DNA from: Isoetes taiwanensis | Lineage: Eukaryota; Streptophyta; Lycopodiopsida; Isoetales; Isoetaceae | DNA length: 64,000 nt | Reading direction: 5' to 3' | Assembly (NCBI GenBank): GCA_021234155.1 | Contig: JAJEKV010000085.1 | Coordinates: 894,800-958,799 of the forward strand | Part shown: one piece after another, positions 13,036-25,440 of the stretch | Position numbering within the stretch: the stretch's first letter is position 1 | How the letters are laid out: the number at the start of each line of letters is the position of its first letter | Notes under the pieces: model-generated | The model's database searches: none | What the model was told of the DNA's origin: nothing | What the model saw: the letters and a program-made list of their open reading frames with translations, nothing else | Program-made: the position numbers and the translations under genes

Positions 13036-15110
13036 CTTGATTTGAAGATGGGTGCGTTTGCTATGCCATTCATAGCATAAGGTAACATCGGCGTGCTTTT
13101 GCTGAAATATTCTGTGCGGCCTCGTGAGAAAGAAAGTAATAATCTGTTGGCATTACGATTTCGCGAGTCTAGAGGGAAAGGGCTAGGATTCGATGATGTG
13201 TAAGGATGCTGCGATGCGTCTTCCATTTTGTCAATAGTTATATAATAAACGCCTTTTGTGAATTTGGAGCATTTTTTAACAATTGGAATCGTCGAACCCG
13301 TGTGCTTTAACAAAATTCATGGATAGGTTTTTAACCATGGTAGCGGCATGAAGAAATGTAAACTCGTTATCCAATCTTTTTACTCATCATACGCATTTAT
13401 TGAATGTGTGTTTTCACATTGCTTTATTGTTAAAGAGGAAGAAGTTCTTGTTGACTTGTTAAAAGCTGGGAGAGATGGGATGTTATTTATTTTGCGGACT
13501 GCTATCAACATGGAATAATAATGGGAAAGGTAGGGGATGACATTTACGGTCATTTTATAGTACTGCTGGTAATTTGGAAGCTACTTGGTGTAATGATGGT
13601 AAGCTTTTTTTTAGAAATCTCGTATTATCTTGGGTGTGGACCCATGTTAATTACCGATAATTGGGGATGTAAAAGCGTAGTATTTTCCGAGGTCCATCTT
13701 TCAAGAAGCTTTTATAGAAATATCACGACTTGCGATTTGGGAAGTACCCTTTATGCCCTCTAGGGGTTATAGTTGGTCCAGGTGTGCATTCTTTTGGGAT
13801 TTATACCTACTTCCTCCTTATGGAATTTGTTCTCTTTCAAGATATTTCCACAAGCAAAATCTTCAAGTTTTCTTCTTACATTAGATAAAAGATACACTTT
13901 GACCTTTGAGGATGTTTATTGATGCCTTGGATGCCCTTTATTATCACGAGCATCATGACAATGGAAGATGCCTTTTGGCAAGTTCTACTTTGAAGGTAAA
14001 CATTGATATATTGTAGAGCATACCTAAGTGGGATACTAAGCACCTTTTCTTTGAATAAAAGTTGTGACATTTAGACTTCATATCGGTTGTTATATAACAT
14101 TATTATTGGTATTTCCAGACTCAACCTCTTATTCACGGACTTTGGGCATCTCTTGGCAAACGGGCTTATCCGGTAGCAGGAAAATTAATTCGATCAATCT
14201 GGGTTTGACAAATGAGCAACACCCATTAAGAACTTCGTAGCGGTCACATATGGATAAAATGGTTTGGCATAACATTTTGAAGGGTATGGATGAAGATATG
14301 GCGGATAAAGCGGAATCTTTTGCTTTCAAATGAGAGATAGTTATAGCCACAAGTGGCAAGGTTTTCGGCAAGGTATATTGGAAGAGAGAGACAAAGAGAT
14401 GTATAAATTGAAATTTGGGCGAAAGGAAAAATAGAAAACTTACAGGATCTTGGGCGGATGTAACAAAAGGCTTTATGTCGAATCTGTATCTTTATTGGCA
14501 TTCCTTTTCCTTATGTGTATAATTTACGTTAGCTCATAATTTCATTTGGCATCATATCACACCAATAATGGGAAGTTAAGCGTGCATCTTGGTTTGATAC
14601 GCTCGATATAAAAAACCCTTGAAGAAGGTTTGGGAGTTAACACTCTGATTAAGAATTTCCACAAAACCACTTTAGCCTTCTTCCCAAGCCTCTGATTCGC
14701 TAGTTAAAAATATAGTATCCCGAACCTAATGTAGATCTGAATGGCATAAGCTTAAACTCAGAACAAGCGCCCAAAAGCTCTGAGCGATCACGAGTGGCTT
14801 GGCTTAGGCTAATGTGTAAAAAAGTATGCACATAATTGTTGGGCTACATTCTTGGTTAAAAATTTTACTAGGTGTGCCATGTGCCGGTTCCGGATGCTTC
14901 AATCGGTCATCATCAGACTTAGTGTAAGTAAATGTCATTTTCAAAATTTGGTTGCTGCACTTCCTTAACACTCGGTCCTCGGGGTTTACGGTTGATTAAA
15001 TCTTGGCAGTTCCTTGACAATTGTTTACCCACTAATAAAACGGCTGCCCAAAAACTTTTCACGGTCTTGAATTTCGATTGTCCTAGGATGTTACTCATTG
15101 CAGCTCGATT
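13036..15110. other. Intergenic DNA, nothing recognised
   Basis: Only short open frames (up to 94 codons) without motifs. No transposon termini or RNA genes are seen. Confidence 0.35.
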
Positions 15111-15114
15111 CTTC

Positions 15115-15450
15115 TAGGGCGTTATGCAAGCATCATCATTATACGATCAAAAGCTTTGCCCAAAACCCGAACTTCGATCATTTCGCGGACACAGAACTCG
15201 TTTTCGCGACCCAAAGCTGTTTACTTTTGCCCAAAAACTTTGAACTTCGATCATTTGCGGCACAAGAACTTCGTTTGCTGACCCAAAACTCATTTTGCTT
15301 CGAGAAAAAACCACGAACTTCTGTTTTATTATACGTTCTAAGATCAGGCCTTTGTTGTTCTAACCCGGTTTACGCTACGTTTCTAAGATCCGGCTTGTCA
15401 TTTCGCGGCCCAAAAACCACGAACTCTGTTTCGGCAGACGGTGAAGATTG
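15115..15450. repeat. Degenerate minisatellite built on GAACTTCGATCATTT and CCCAAAAC motifs
   Basis: The motifs CCCAAAAC or CCCAAAGC, GAACTTCG, CATTTCGCGG and TTCTAAGATC each recur two to four times in varying order. The open 117-codon plus frame across it reflects this repetition and has no protein signature. Confidence 0.55.
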
Positions 15451-16950
15451 AGGGGCAAACCCACCTAAAACACAAAGCTTTTCAAAGAAAGAACAAAGCC
15501 ATCGGCAGTGTAAACCCTTGGACGGTGTTAAGGCGATGCGCACGGCCCTCGCGGCGTTAAGCGGAAAAAGAAAAATTCTGGGCCATGTGGCCATGGCCAA
15601 AATGACTGCGGGCGTCATTGCGGCTTACCCTTCGCCATTTGGCCATGGCCATTTTCCCGATGCGATAACCAACCGGCGTTATCTGCATCATCATGCCTGA
15701 TTATCTTTAAACGTTTTTCGTTTGAAGTATTCTCCCATACAACGAAAAATCCGTGTTCTGTCATTGCATATACGTTTACATCTGCAACATAAGTGATACT
15801 ATTATAATCCTTTCTTTTCGGGAAGGATGAGTGTTAATTACTCCATACCTGTCACATCAATCCTGAATAATTCCTCTGTCACTGCCTCAGCCCCAAGGCT
15901 CCCTCTCTGCCCGTTTAGATCATTTCTTTAGCCCCACCTTCTTTATTTCTACGTTTACTCCAACAATGCCAAATTTTATTCTTCAGTACCACTCGTATTA
16001 TTATAGTCAAGCAACTTTTTCTCATCGCCTCAGCAGTCCTTAAAAGTATTTTCGTGATTGCAGAGGCAGGAAATGAAAGAAAGATTCATTTTGTGTTTGG
16101 GTCAAGATGGGCTGGGAGGGTTGGTGAGATGGGACTTGGGTGGTAAGGTGGCAGGATGGGTGGAGATTTGGTCGACCTACGGATTTCTGCGGAATATCGT
16201 TTAAATTGGAAGTAATGCAAATGACATGGGGCAGTGGGTAGATGTCTAAATGTCTTTGCCAGGGTTTTGCAGGAATCATGCTAGTGGGTTTGTTGATTCG
16301 AGGCCAGTTACCGTGTGTGTTTGGAAGTAGCGGATGTGCGCGAGTGTTTGTTGTTCGCAGTAAGTACCATATTAGATAAAAGCATTTTGGGAATTTGTTG
16401 TTTACCTTTAGATTCTTTTCTGGTGATCTTACGAGATGACTTTTGGATCCGTGTGGGATTGGATATAACAAGAAATTATTGCAAAGAACTACTTTAGAAA
16501 TTCTAGCTTATTTTCTAACAGCTACTACAAAAGATCCTAAATACATCCCTCTCCTCATTGCATCTAGATACTACTTGCAATGCCAACACTCCATTATCAT
16601 GGATACAAAACCATTCAAAACCATTTTAGTGGCTTGTCATGTCAGCTGACTGTGGCGTCAAGAAAAGAAGGATGTCAAGAAAAGAGAAATATCACAAGAC
16701 GAAATAATTAGCACCAAGTAGGCATTGTTTCGAAAAAGACATTCAATTTCTTCATCGTCTGAGAATCTCGATTACTATTTATAAAGCCGATTAGAATTGG
16801 ATATGAGGTTGAACTTCAGTAACTTTAGATTAAAAGATGAAATATAATGACAAATGTAATCTCAAAATCATCTTATGTTGTGATCCAGCCTCACGGTTGG
16901 ATAAAACTAAGTAGTAACATGAAAAATAGAATTTTAAGTAGGAATATGGT
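15451..16950. other. Intergenic DNA, nothing recognised
   Basis: The longest frame (16,040-16,471 minus, 143 codons) is Pro/His/Asn/Thr-rich, with no domain and no splice context. It overlaps plus-strand frames. I treat it as chance. Confidence 0.3.
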
Positions 16951-16952
16951 AC

Positions 16953-19900
16953 CTTCTTAATCCTCCACATATAAAATGATCCTTTGAGCCATTCGATAGC
17001 TAAACTAACGCTAGACACATTCACCAAGGACTATCTCTGCATTCAAATGCTTTCTGCTATTGTGTAAGCGTGTCTGCGTGAATATATTATTTGCTTAAAA
17101 TACAAAGCAGCTGTATCATTATTTCAGACTCAAAAGTTCTGCGAGACAAACTTGCGTGATTAACCATTTGAGCCAGAAAGAAGGTTCTGTGAATGAACAA
17201 GCAAGTATGTACATTAAGCATTGCACATATGGCTTCAAATTACGCCTTGCCATGCATGTGCTATGATTGTAGCCTTTGCTCGTAATGTCAAAAGGCGAAA
17301 TCTTAATCTAAGATGCAACGAGGTTTTTGAATTCTCTCAGTGAATCCTAAAGGTGAATCTAACGAAGTTCACCCGATGGGTAAAACCGTTACAATCCCCA
17401 GCTCAAGACAGCTCTGCGATGGTATAAGATCAATCATTTTACTTCCCATACAATGAGGTTGAAACTTAGTTTATGCTTGGATCTATAATCTCTATAAAAA
17501 ATTTTCAAATCCAGCAAGCCACCATGCATGCCAGAAGTTTGTAGACCGTGGTATAAAACAAGCTTTAAATATAGAAGATACTTCAGAGCTAATTACTGGC
17601 CTGAGAGAACGACAGATATTCTCCCCTAATGATTTTAGAGATTAAATGATCAACAGACCATTATCTCTTCTTATCATTTACAATAACTATTCCAGTATCG
17701 TAAAACTGTGGAGCTGACCTGCGTCACACATCTGAAAAATACTCAATCAGTGTAGAAGAGAGCAACTCATTTACGGGAAGGGTAAACCGTAACTCGAGTT
17801 GCGCCCTTGAGGTTGATCGATCTCCCACAACAACCTTTCACATGACTGCTGTGATAGAAGGCCGGGCGCTAGATTGGGTAGCATGTAGAGATTCACGAGA
17901 AATTTGCTTAAGAGATAAATGTTCACATGATAATTCTGATTATTAATTGATATCCATGACTTAGAATACTCAGAAATATGCTTAAGAGACAAATGACCCA
18001 CAATCGGTAAGACCAGAACCAGCTGGGACAAGGGTGGGTGAATTTCCCTTATACTCTAGATAGTTACCATTCCCAGACTTATAAATGGGGACCTTTTGGA
18101 ATGCCTTGCACTAAGATAAAGCGGTAGCCAATTAATTTGTAATTATCCTTTCTTGAGAGAATGCATATAATACATGAGATGTCATCTGCAACTTGATGAT
18201 CAATAGGCAGCAACATACTTCCACAACAAAGACAGTTGCAAGAAAAAAGACATGGGACCATTAACTGGCCATTTGAGCTGTCGAAATTATATGAAAAGAT
18301 CAGGAACCAGGAAAGTGCCACCTAGAGACATGTAATTCAGACCCTAAGATAAAAGAAAAAAAACAGGGCTGAAAACTGAGATCAGATACTTCTTTAGCAG
18401 CTAGAGCTAAAGATAAGGCTAGCATGTCTGTTCTTGCCATCCTTTTGGACTGCTTATAATTATGTTGTGCTGCTCATTCTGAGACCCTCAAAAAAATGCC
18501 TCTAGAGCCACATTCCCCTTGATGGGTCAGGTTTCCACTTGGCGCATTCTGAGGAGAGAGGTTAGTTTCCTTCTGCGTTGGACCATGACCGTGCCTAAAC
18601 TCATTGTGTCACAAAATGCGATTTGCTATGGGAGGGTTTAGAGTCTTCTCTTATCAGCTTGTGAGACAGAAAGTAGATAGACCTAGGGTCGATCACTCAA
18701 AAACGACTTGCAAGCTATGTTACTTGGCTGAACCTGAATCTACATCTTCAGTATATTCTCCACTTTATTATAAATTTATATGCCAAAGAGAGTAGAAGAC
18801 AATGGACATCGTTTCTAACCATCTGCCAGCCACTTTGATCTTATCAAACACACATTTATATTAATTGGTCTCATAGTCCCATCTTCCCCCACAGTTTCTT
18901 CTGTCTTTCTTATGACTCGAACCGAGATGATAATTCAAAACAGACCACCATGCAGTCTAAGTGTAAAGTTACATACAAATACTGGGTTGACTTGATGACA
19001 ACAGTGTGCGCAGGTAAGTTCACTCCATGTGCAAGTGTATTTGTTGTACAAAGTACAAGAAGATCACCCTTCAAAAACAATCCTTCAACGAGGTTCCTCT
19101 CATTCAGGTCCAAACCGCCATTATGATATCCCACTGTGAAGAAACATTGCAAATATGAAAAATACACAACTTCAATAAGATCCTTCCTGAAGGATGGTTG
19201 TCCTGCTGCTTGATATTATCAACCTCTAAAGCAATACCACAGTGATTACCAGTGCTGATTTTCTTAGTGAGGAAAGAAAAGGCTACACAATACTGAGTAC
19301 AGATGGAATGTGCGTAAACAAATAGTTATACAAAGCTTTTTCTGTCTTAATAATTTGTTATTTAAACATCTAATTATGTATTTCTGGTCCTCCAATCTGA
19401 TGGTTGGAACTTAAATGTTAGCATCTCAAAAAGCAAATAGGAACCCACCTATATCTCTCATAAGAGTGAAGGTTCTTTTTCAATTAAAGTAAGATTTAAG
19501 GATCCTTCCATATGGTGAGCATGTTGTGCGAGGCATAGCTGATTGTGAGCTACTAAAATTGCAGAAAAAACTCAATATGACATTATATATCATGACTTTA
19601 GATATACCTCCATTTAATTTTAATACAAGTCTGCAGATGCTTGTCCCTTTGAAGATATGGCAGCAAGTTGCAGTCCGTCATTATTGATCTCGTGTTTTGA
19701 TAAATGGATTGCTATGGGTTTTCGATACAGCTTGCACCAAAGTTAGAGCAGCTTCCTGTGCTCCTTTTTCTTGTCCGAACAGAAAACAAGAGCTGGTTTC
19801 CCATGTGAATGTTGTTGAAGAGTTTCTAATAGAAGACTTTCTCACTTTATCAACATCGCTGGTTGTTGCACATAAATAGGACCTGTATACTGTAGATTTC

Positions 19901-21096
19901 TTACTAAAAAGGAAAGACTGAATCTCTCTGCTCAGATGCCAAAATAAATTAACGTACCATTAAGTTTCTACAAAGATTGAAGAACAAGCAGATTCATTTA
20001 AACACCACAAACCCGTTCAAATAGGAAGTCATTCTTTGCTGGTGGTAACCTAGAATAAGTCATCAGTATGAATATGCCTCTTAATAGGAAGTATAAATAA
20101 ATAAAATCCATTATTAAGTACCATAAACTCTTGTGGACAATTTCACAGGTCCTCATTTCTTCCCCAAATCTATAAAATACTTGATGCAAGATATGATCCA
20201 GGAAGAGGATGTAAGGAAGTCAATGAAAAGCATGCATTAATGTCTACTTGCCTCTTGAGTCCTTGACCAGGGACCCTTAGCCATTCAACTTCATAAAAGA
20301 TTAGAACAAAGGAGAGAACATGTTATTAGTAATTAACAACTCTTATGATTCAAGCAACTACTTTGAAAAACATACTCTGGCTAATATACTACACCATAGC
20401 ACAACCACAAAGCACATGGCACTTTAGCAGCATGATATCCAAGGCTTGACAGCAAGGAAGAAGTTACGAACCCTAATGATGATATACAAGAACTTGCAAC
20501 AAGTTATGTATAGGTATTACTGCAACTTGGCATAGACAACCTTGGTGAAGCAGGCTTTATTTCATAAATTTTATTTTTATCTGATTCAGCCCTACATATG
20601 AGAACTGGGGACTTATCTATCCCAGTTGGTACATGGATTTGGCCTAATAGATTCTATTAGAGACATTTTATAAGCCCATCTGATGCCACATTTCACGATT
20701 GTGGTGCAGTTTTGAATCAAGATTCACTTGACATGGTATCCTTGCTGACAAGGCTGGTCAAATGGGTAGACAACTATGGTGCATGAAATAAACTTGCCAA
20801 CGGTTGAGAATAAAAATGAAAATCTGAGACATTCATCTCCCTCAGAAAATATGAAGATCTACTTCATGTATGTTCTTCTAGTGATAAAAAGGATATGCTA
20901 ACCAATGTCTTCACTTCATGTATGTTCTTCTAGTGATAAAAAAGATATGCTAACCAATGTCTTCAACATTGGGAATCGTTGCAGAAACAGCCACCATACG
21001 GATAGTAGAAAGTGGAAAACCCTTCATTTCAGGATATCTTGAAAGCATCTTCATTCTGCTGACAACTTTCGTCTAAAGCTGCCCCTTAGCCAATCG
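16953..21096 (-). pseudogene. MER3: MER3/HFM1-type meiotic DNA helicase, central exons only
   Basis: HFM1/MER3 is a Ski2-like superfamily-2 helicase that promotes class I meiotic crossovers. Exons read on the minus strand in protein order are: 21,096-20,955 (VVSRMKML then VAVSATIPNVEDI, helicase motif III region); 20,288-20,252 (EWL..PGQGLK); 20,169-20,122 (FGEEMR); 20,049-20,013 (LPPAKNDFLFER); 19,826-19,608 (GKPALVFCS, GAQEAA, SNPFIK); 19,133-18,983 (VGYHNGGLDLNERNLVEG to LPAHTVVIKSTQ, motifs IV-V); about 17,731-17,640 (MCGRAGRP-like and PQF.DTGIVIV, motif VI); 17,056-16,953 (HLNAEIV, AIEWLKGSF, RIKK). Most junctions show AG acceptors and GT donors. The Walker A and DEVH exons and the C-terminal Sec63 part are not visible, although the PB1 gene begins only 1 kb upstream. 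Several exons carry one- or two-base indels. The motif set points to HFM1 rather than Brr2/ASCC3. It is either a truncated copy or an intact gene damaged by sequence errors and split by long introns. Confidence 0.85.
20861..20964. repeat. 52-bp tandem duplication across a helicase exon/intron junction
   Basis: Copy 1 is 20,861-20,912 and copy 2 is 20,913-20,964. They differ at one base (AAAAAGGAT against AAAAAAGAT). On the minus strand each copy contains the exon end GAAGACATTG, the donor GT and the first 42 bases of the intron. The splice donor is therefore present twice. Confidence 0.9.
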
Positions 21097-21607
21097 CTAT
21101 GACATGATTCCTACTAGCAAAGATATGGAATGCAATCCAGCCTGACCTCCGATCTTTTTCTGATCGAGCTAGTACTGCTCAGATTTTTTTTTGCCTGCTC
21201 AAGCAAATTAATCCTTTAAAGCCCCATTCTCTGTTTTTGGTTTCCAAAGGAAAGCATTGTTCTCTGATTTTGCTATTTCCTTTCATTTTCTACAATCATC
21301 TAACGATTGGTGACAGGATAGCCCAGATCTATGGACAAACAGACTTTCTTTTAAATGTCTAACACTGAGTTCACAACAAATACACTGCCACAGGCACATC
21401 ACTAATACCTTCTATTTAACAAAATTTGTATAAGCCTTGGATTTAGAAAACAATTTCGATGATATTGTTGCATATTAAGCAAGCATAGAAAGAAACAATC
21501 CTAATGATGCATCATGCAATAAGAACAATCGATGGAGGTCCCTCCATATGTACTAACGTTATTATGGCTTAACCCAAAATCCGTAAGAATAACACATTCC
21601 AATACAT

Positions 21608-21840
21608 ATGACAATCGGCTTTACAAGATTCCCTCCCAACAGGATGACAATCGGCGTTTCAAAATTCTCTCCCCAGACAGTAAAAGCTACAATGCCTCTT
21701 TTATTTCTGTATCCAATGATTTTAGGCCCTCAACAGGTCTCTTTTATTTCTGTATCCAATGATTTAGGCCCTCAACAGGTAAGATAACAGTAATGGCTGT
21801 TTTATGTGCCCTATGTGATTTAGGCCCTCAACAGCAATGG
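21608..21840. repeat. Two adjacent short tandem duplications
   Basis: A 36-bp unit starting ATGACAATCGGC occurs at 21,608 and 21,644. Directly after it, a 43-bp unit containing TTTATTTCTGTATCCAATGA and GGCCCTCAACAGG occurs at 21,696 and 21,739, and its last part (GATTTAGGCCCTCAACAG) returns near 21,818. They lie between the helicase relic and the 3' end of the PB1 gene. Confidence 0.75.
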
Positions 21841-22142
21841 TTTATGATATGGCAAAAACCACCACGAAAAACACAACAAAGCAGCATGGTGTAAGAATCT
21901 TCAAGCTCTTGGTTAACCCCATGACAAGGTATCTTGTTCAGCAGAACAAGAGTAAACATACAAAGAACCAGTAAAATCTTCCATGCTGTTGAAATTCAGC
22001 CATCAGGGCACAATTCTACCTTGAAAATGGTGGACAGGAACATACTGACGTGAAGATGAACACTATTATCAGGATAGTAAACCTGGGCAACTGGAGCAGC
22101 ACTATAAACCACACATTCTTCAACTGGGCGGCACACTATAGA

Positions 22143-24710
22143 TCAGCGTTCTTCATCACAAGCTAAGGCCTCCCTTGCAATATCCTCAGACTCGGCTCTT
22201 GAGCACGATGACTGTGTAGACAGACCAGATTCTGAACGTGAAATTCCTTGTAAATACAGAGGTCCAGATACTGGACCTGAAGGCGTCAATCCTGGCTGAG
22301 ACATATTCACTGCATGTGCAGTGGCTGACAAAGAGTTGTGGAGTCCTGCTAACTGCTTGAACATCTTGATGTGAAACTGGAACATAAGAACTTGGTACAT
22401 AAAAAGAAGTTGGTGCTCCAACCTGTATTGCAGGGACTGTGACGTAGGGAACTATTGCCTCCCTTGCAATATCTTCACTGTCAGCTCTAGAAACAGAAGA
22501 ATGAGGAGACCCGGCTCCTAAACGTGATAATCCAAAAGAGTTGTGGGAGACCTGCTAGCTGCTTGAACATCTTGATGCAAAACTGGAACATAAGAAGTTG
22601 GCATATAAAAAGTTGGTGCTCAACCTGTACTGGAGGATAAGGGACAACAGGAACAACTGTAGCACCAGCTGGAGTAACAATACCCGGCTGGGGTAACAAC
22701 AACACCGGGGAGGAACTTCGTTCTTCATCACAAATTATTGCCTCACTTGCAATATCTTCAGAGTCAGCTTTAGAACAGGATGAATGCGGAGATCCGGCTC
22801 CTTGACGTGTTAATCCTGATGGGGACATATGCATTGCATGTGTAGCTGCTGACAAAAGCACTGGAGCTCTGTTAGCTGCTTGAGTATCTTGATGCGAAAC
22901 AGGAACATAAGTTGGTGACTTAACCTGCCCTGGAGGGACTGCAACATATGGGGCTCCAGGAATAACTGGTGGAACTGTTGCACCTGCTGAAGTAATAATA
23001 CCTGCTGAAGTCATAATAGCAACAGGAGGAACTGGACCCGTTCTTCATCACAAACTATTGCCTTTGAAACAGGTTTCAACAACGGAGAAGTAGGATTCAC
23101 AAGTGCAGAAACTGGAGGAACAGGATTCACCAATGAATTAACAGAAGCAACAGGATTCATCATTGCAGAAATTGGATTATTAACTGCTGGTGCAACAGGA
23201 TTCACCATTCCAGTAACTGCATTAACGGGAAAAGCAGAACTCACCACCATTCCAGTAACTGGATTAACAGTAAGAACAGGATTCACCAATGGAGCAGCTG
23301 AATTAACTGAAGGAACAGGATTCATGAATGCAGAAACTGGAGGAACGGAATTCACCAAGGGATTAACAGACACAACATGATTCCCCATCGTAGAAACTCG
23401 ATTATTAACCATTGGTGGAACACGGTTCGCCATTCCAGAAACTGGATTAACAGAAACCACAGGATGCACCAATCCAGAAGCAGGAGTATTGACCATTGCA
23501 GGGACAGGATTCACCAATGGATTAGCAGGAAAAACAGGATTTGCCATTGCAGGAACTGGACCATTCACTACAAGAGGAACAGGATTTGGCATCATAGAAA
23601 CGGGATTATTCATTACTGAAGGAACAGGATTCATCAACGTTGGAGCAAGTGAAGGAACAACAGGTGGAGTCGAAGAAACCATGGGGGCTGAATTGCCCAC
23701 AGCAACTGAGGAAAGTGTCATATTAGACAATTGCTGAAAAAGAGCACCTGGAGGAACAGAATCTCCAGCAATAAGAGGATTGACTTGAGTAACGAAAGGA
23801 ACATATGGAGAACAATGTGAAGAAAAACTATACCTGGTGGCAAGGACGTTCCAGGCATCGCAGTTTGTTGCGCCATCAAATATTCTGGACCTACAGTTCC
23901 CTGATAGCTCTGCAGCAGGGGGGTTACAGGAATAGCAGCTTGTTGCCCCATCAAAACTGGAGTACTCTGATAGTTCTGCGGCAAGGAGGTTGCAGGTATA
24001 GCAGCTTGTTGCCCCATCAAGTATTCGAAACCTCGACTAGCCTGATAGTTCTGCGGCAACGATGTTACAGGTAAAGAAGCTTGTTGCCCCATCAAATATT
24101 CTGAAACTCGAGTGCCCTGATAGTTCTGTGGCAAGGATGTTACAGGTATCGTAGCTTGTTGGCCCATCAAATATTCTGAAACTCGATTCCCCTGATCACT
24201 CTGGATTTTCTTCACAGAAGAACCTCCAAAGGAACTATGTGAAGAACCTCCCAAGGAACTAGTATCCACAACTTTCGCCTGCTCTTTAGCACTCATAGCC
24301 CTTAACTGTTCAATGGCATCACTAGAAAGAATCTTCTTGTCTGATGGAAATATAAAAAGCCTTAATCTTACAGAGACATCCATAGCCTCTAACCTTTCGT
24401 ATTCTTCCATCATTATTTCAATATCATCATCACAAATCAATGACACCAATGCATCCAAGTCCTCCCCTGGCAACTGATATTTGACCGTTATAAAATCACT
24501 ACCACAGAGATTAACAACCCTCTCTATTAATTCTAAATAAGAAATATTCCGACCCACAGCCAAAATACGACTCTCACCTCCGACGTATCTGAGCTGATTA
24601 TCTGGAGAACGGGGCATGATTTTGCCACCAAAACTGCATAAAAATTTGATCTTACTACTGTTGGAAGAGTCACAGGACTTGACAGAGATCTCGTCCTCTA
24701 AGAAACCCAT
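22143..24710 (-). CDS. PB1-domain protein with Gln-rich and Val/Pro-rich repeat tail
   Basis: PB1 domains form front-to-back protein contacts. The start at 24,710 opens a 330-codon frame with the domain at about residues 20-115: basic KIKFLCSFGGKIMPRS at the front and the acidic LPGEDLDALVSLICDDDIE (OPCA motif) at the back, so both interaction faces are kept. It matches the plant octicosapeptide/PB1 family, whose members often have long disordered tails. Residues about 175-300 are five copies of a roughly 27-residue unit with EYLMGQQA and P.TSLPQNYQ. A one-base shift near 23,835 leads into a (V)NPV..MVNPV-type low-complexity segment. Two or more further shifts (near 23,035 and 22,640) lead into three copies of a module with VPVSHQD.QAA and SRADSEDIA.EA..CDEER. 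The last module ends at the stop at 22,143. No introns are needed. The frame breaks are probably sequence errors, because meaningful repeats continue across each one. Partner and pathway are unknown. Confidence 0.75.
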
Positions 24711-25440
24711 GTTTAGGAAACTGAAAAATTCAAAGTCGGAATAAAAAGGAAATTATTAAGAAAGCAGACAGAAGATTGGGTTGTGGGCTCGCATTTTACA
24801 GGATGGACAAAGGCGAAGCCGTCGAAATGGGTGAAGCCGGAGGCCTGGAGGATGGAAATGGCGGAAGAGAATGGAAATAGAGAGGTCCTGGGTTCCTGCC
24901 ATATCCGTCGCCATAGCCACTTGTCTTGATGCACCGCCATGTGATTGAGAACAGGTGTCTACAATGGAGGCCTCCAGACCTAATTTTTCACGGCTCCTTC
25001 TGTTCTGGGCAATCCCATCTTTGCAAGTTTTCCGCGAATATTCTTGATCCGACAAGGCATTAGCCTATGTATGACTTGAAGAGATAATTGGTTATAGACC
25101 ATGATAGAAATTTCCTATGAATTAACTGCTTTTGGGTTCAGGGTCTGATGATCTGATCACATGATGCGGTCAACGTAAAGGACGGTTAGGCTGCATTCAG
25201 CCTTATCCGCCAGTGGAGTGATGACACGTGGCAAACATTATTTTTGTGGATGTCGCCTGCCGCGTTTGTTGGTCGACATTCTGGTTTTTTGGTCGACATT
25301 CTGTTTTTTGCTTTCGCGCAGGTGCTACGTGATACGCAACAAAACAATCTCTGCCGTCCGCGTGGCAAAGATCGGCCGGTGAATGCATTAACCGACCTTC
25401 GCGTTAATCGAATGGCATTTGGAGGCTTGATTCAGCCTTG
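24711..25440. promoter_or_regulatory. Presumed upstream region of the PB1 gene, with a G-box/ABRE core
   Basis: This is the 5' flank of the minus-strand PB1 gene. ACACGTGGC at 25,224-25,232 is a G-box/ABRE-type core about 510 bases upstream of the start codon. A short direct repeat, TTGGTCGACATTCTG, occurs at 25,269 and 25,287. Small overlapping frames here have no motifs. The regulatory role is inferred from position and motif only. Confidence 0.35.

Noticed and set aside
23377-23737. Plus-strand frames opposite the PB1 gene
   Set aside because: They are shadows of the NPV repeat tract on the minus strand; their His/Arg/Asn or Gly/Thr content follows from the repeat.
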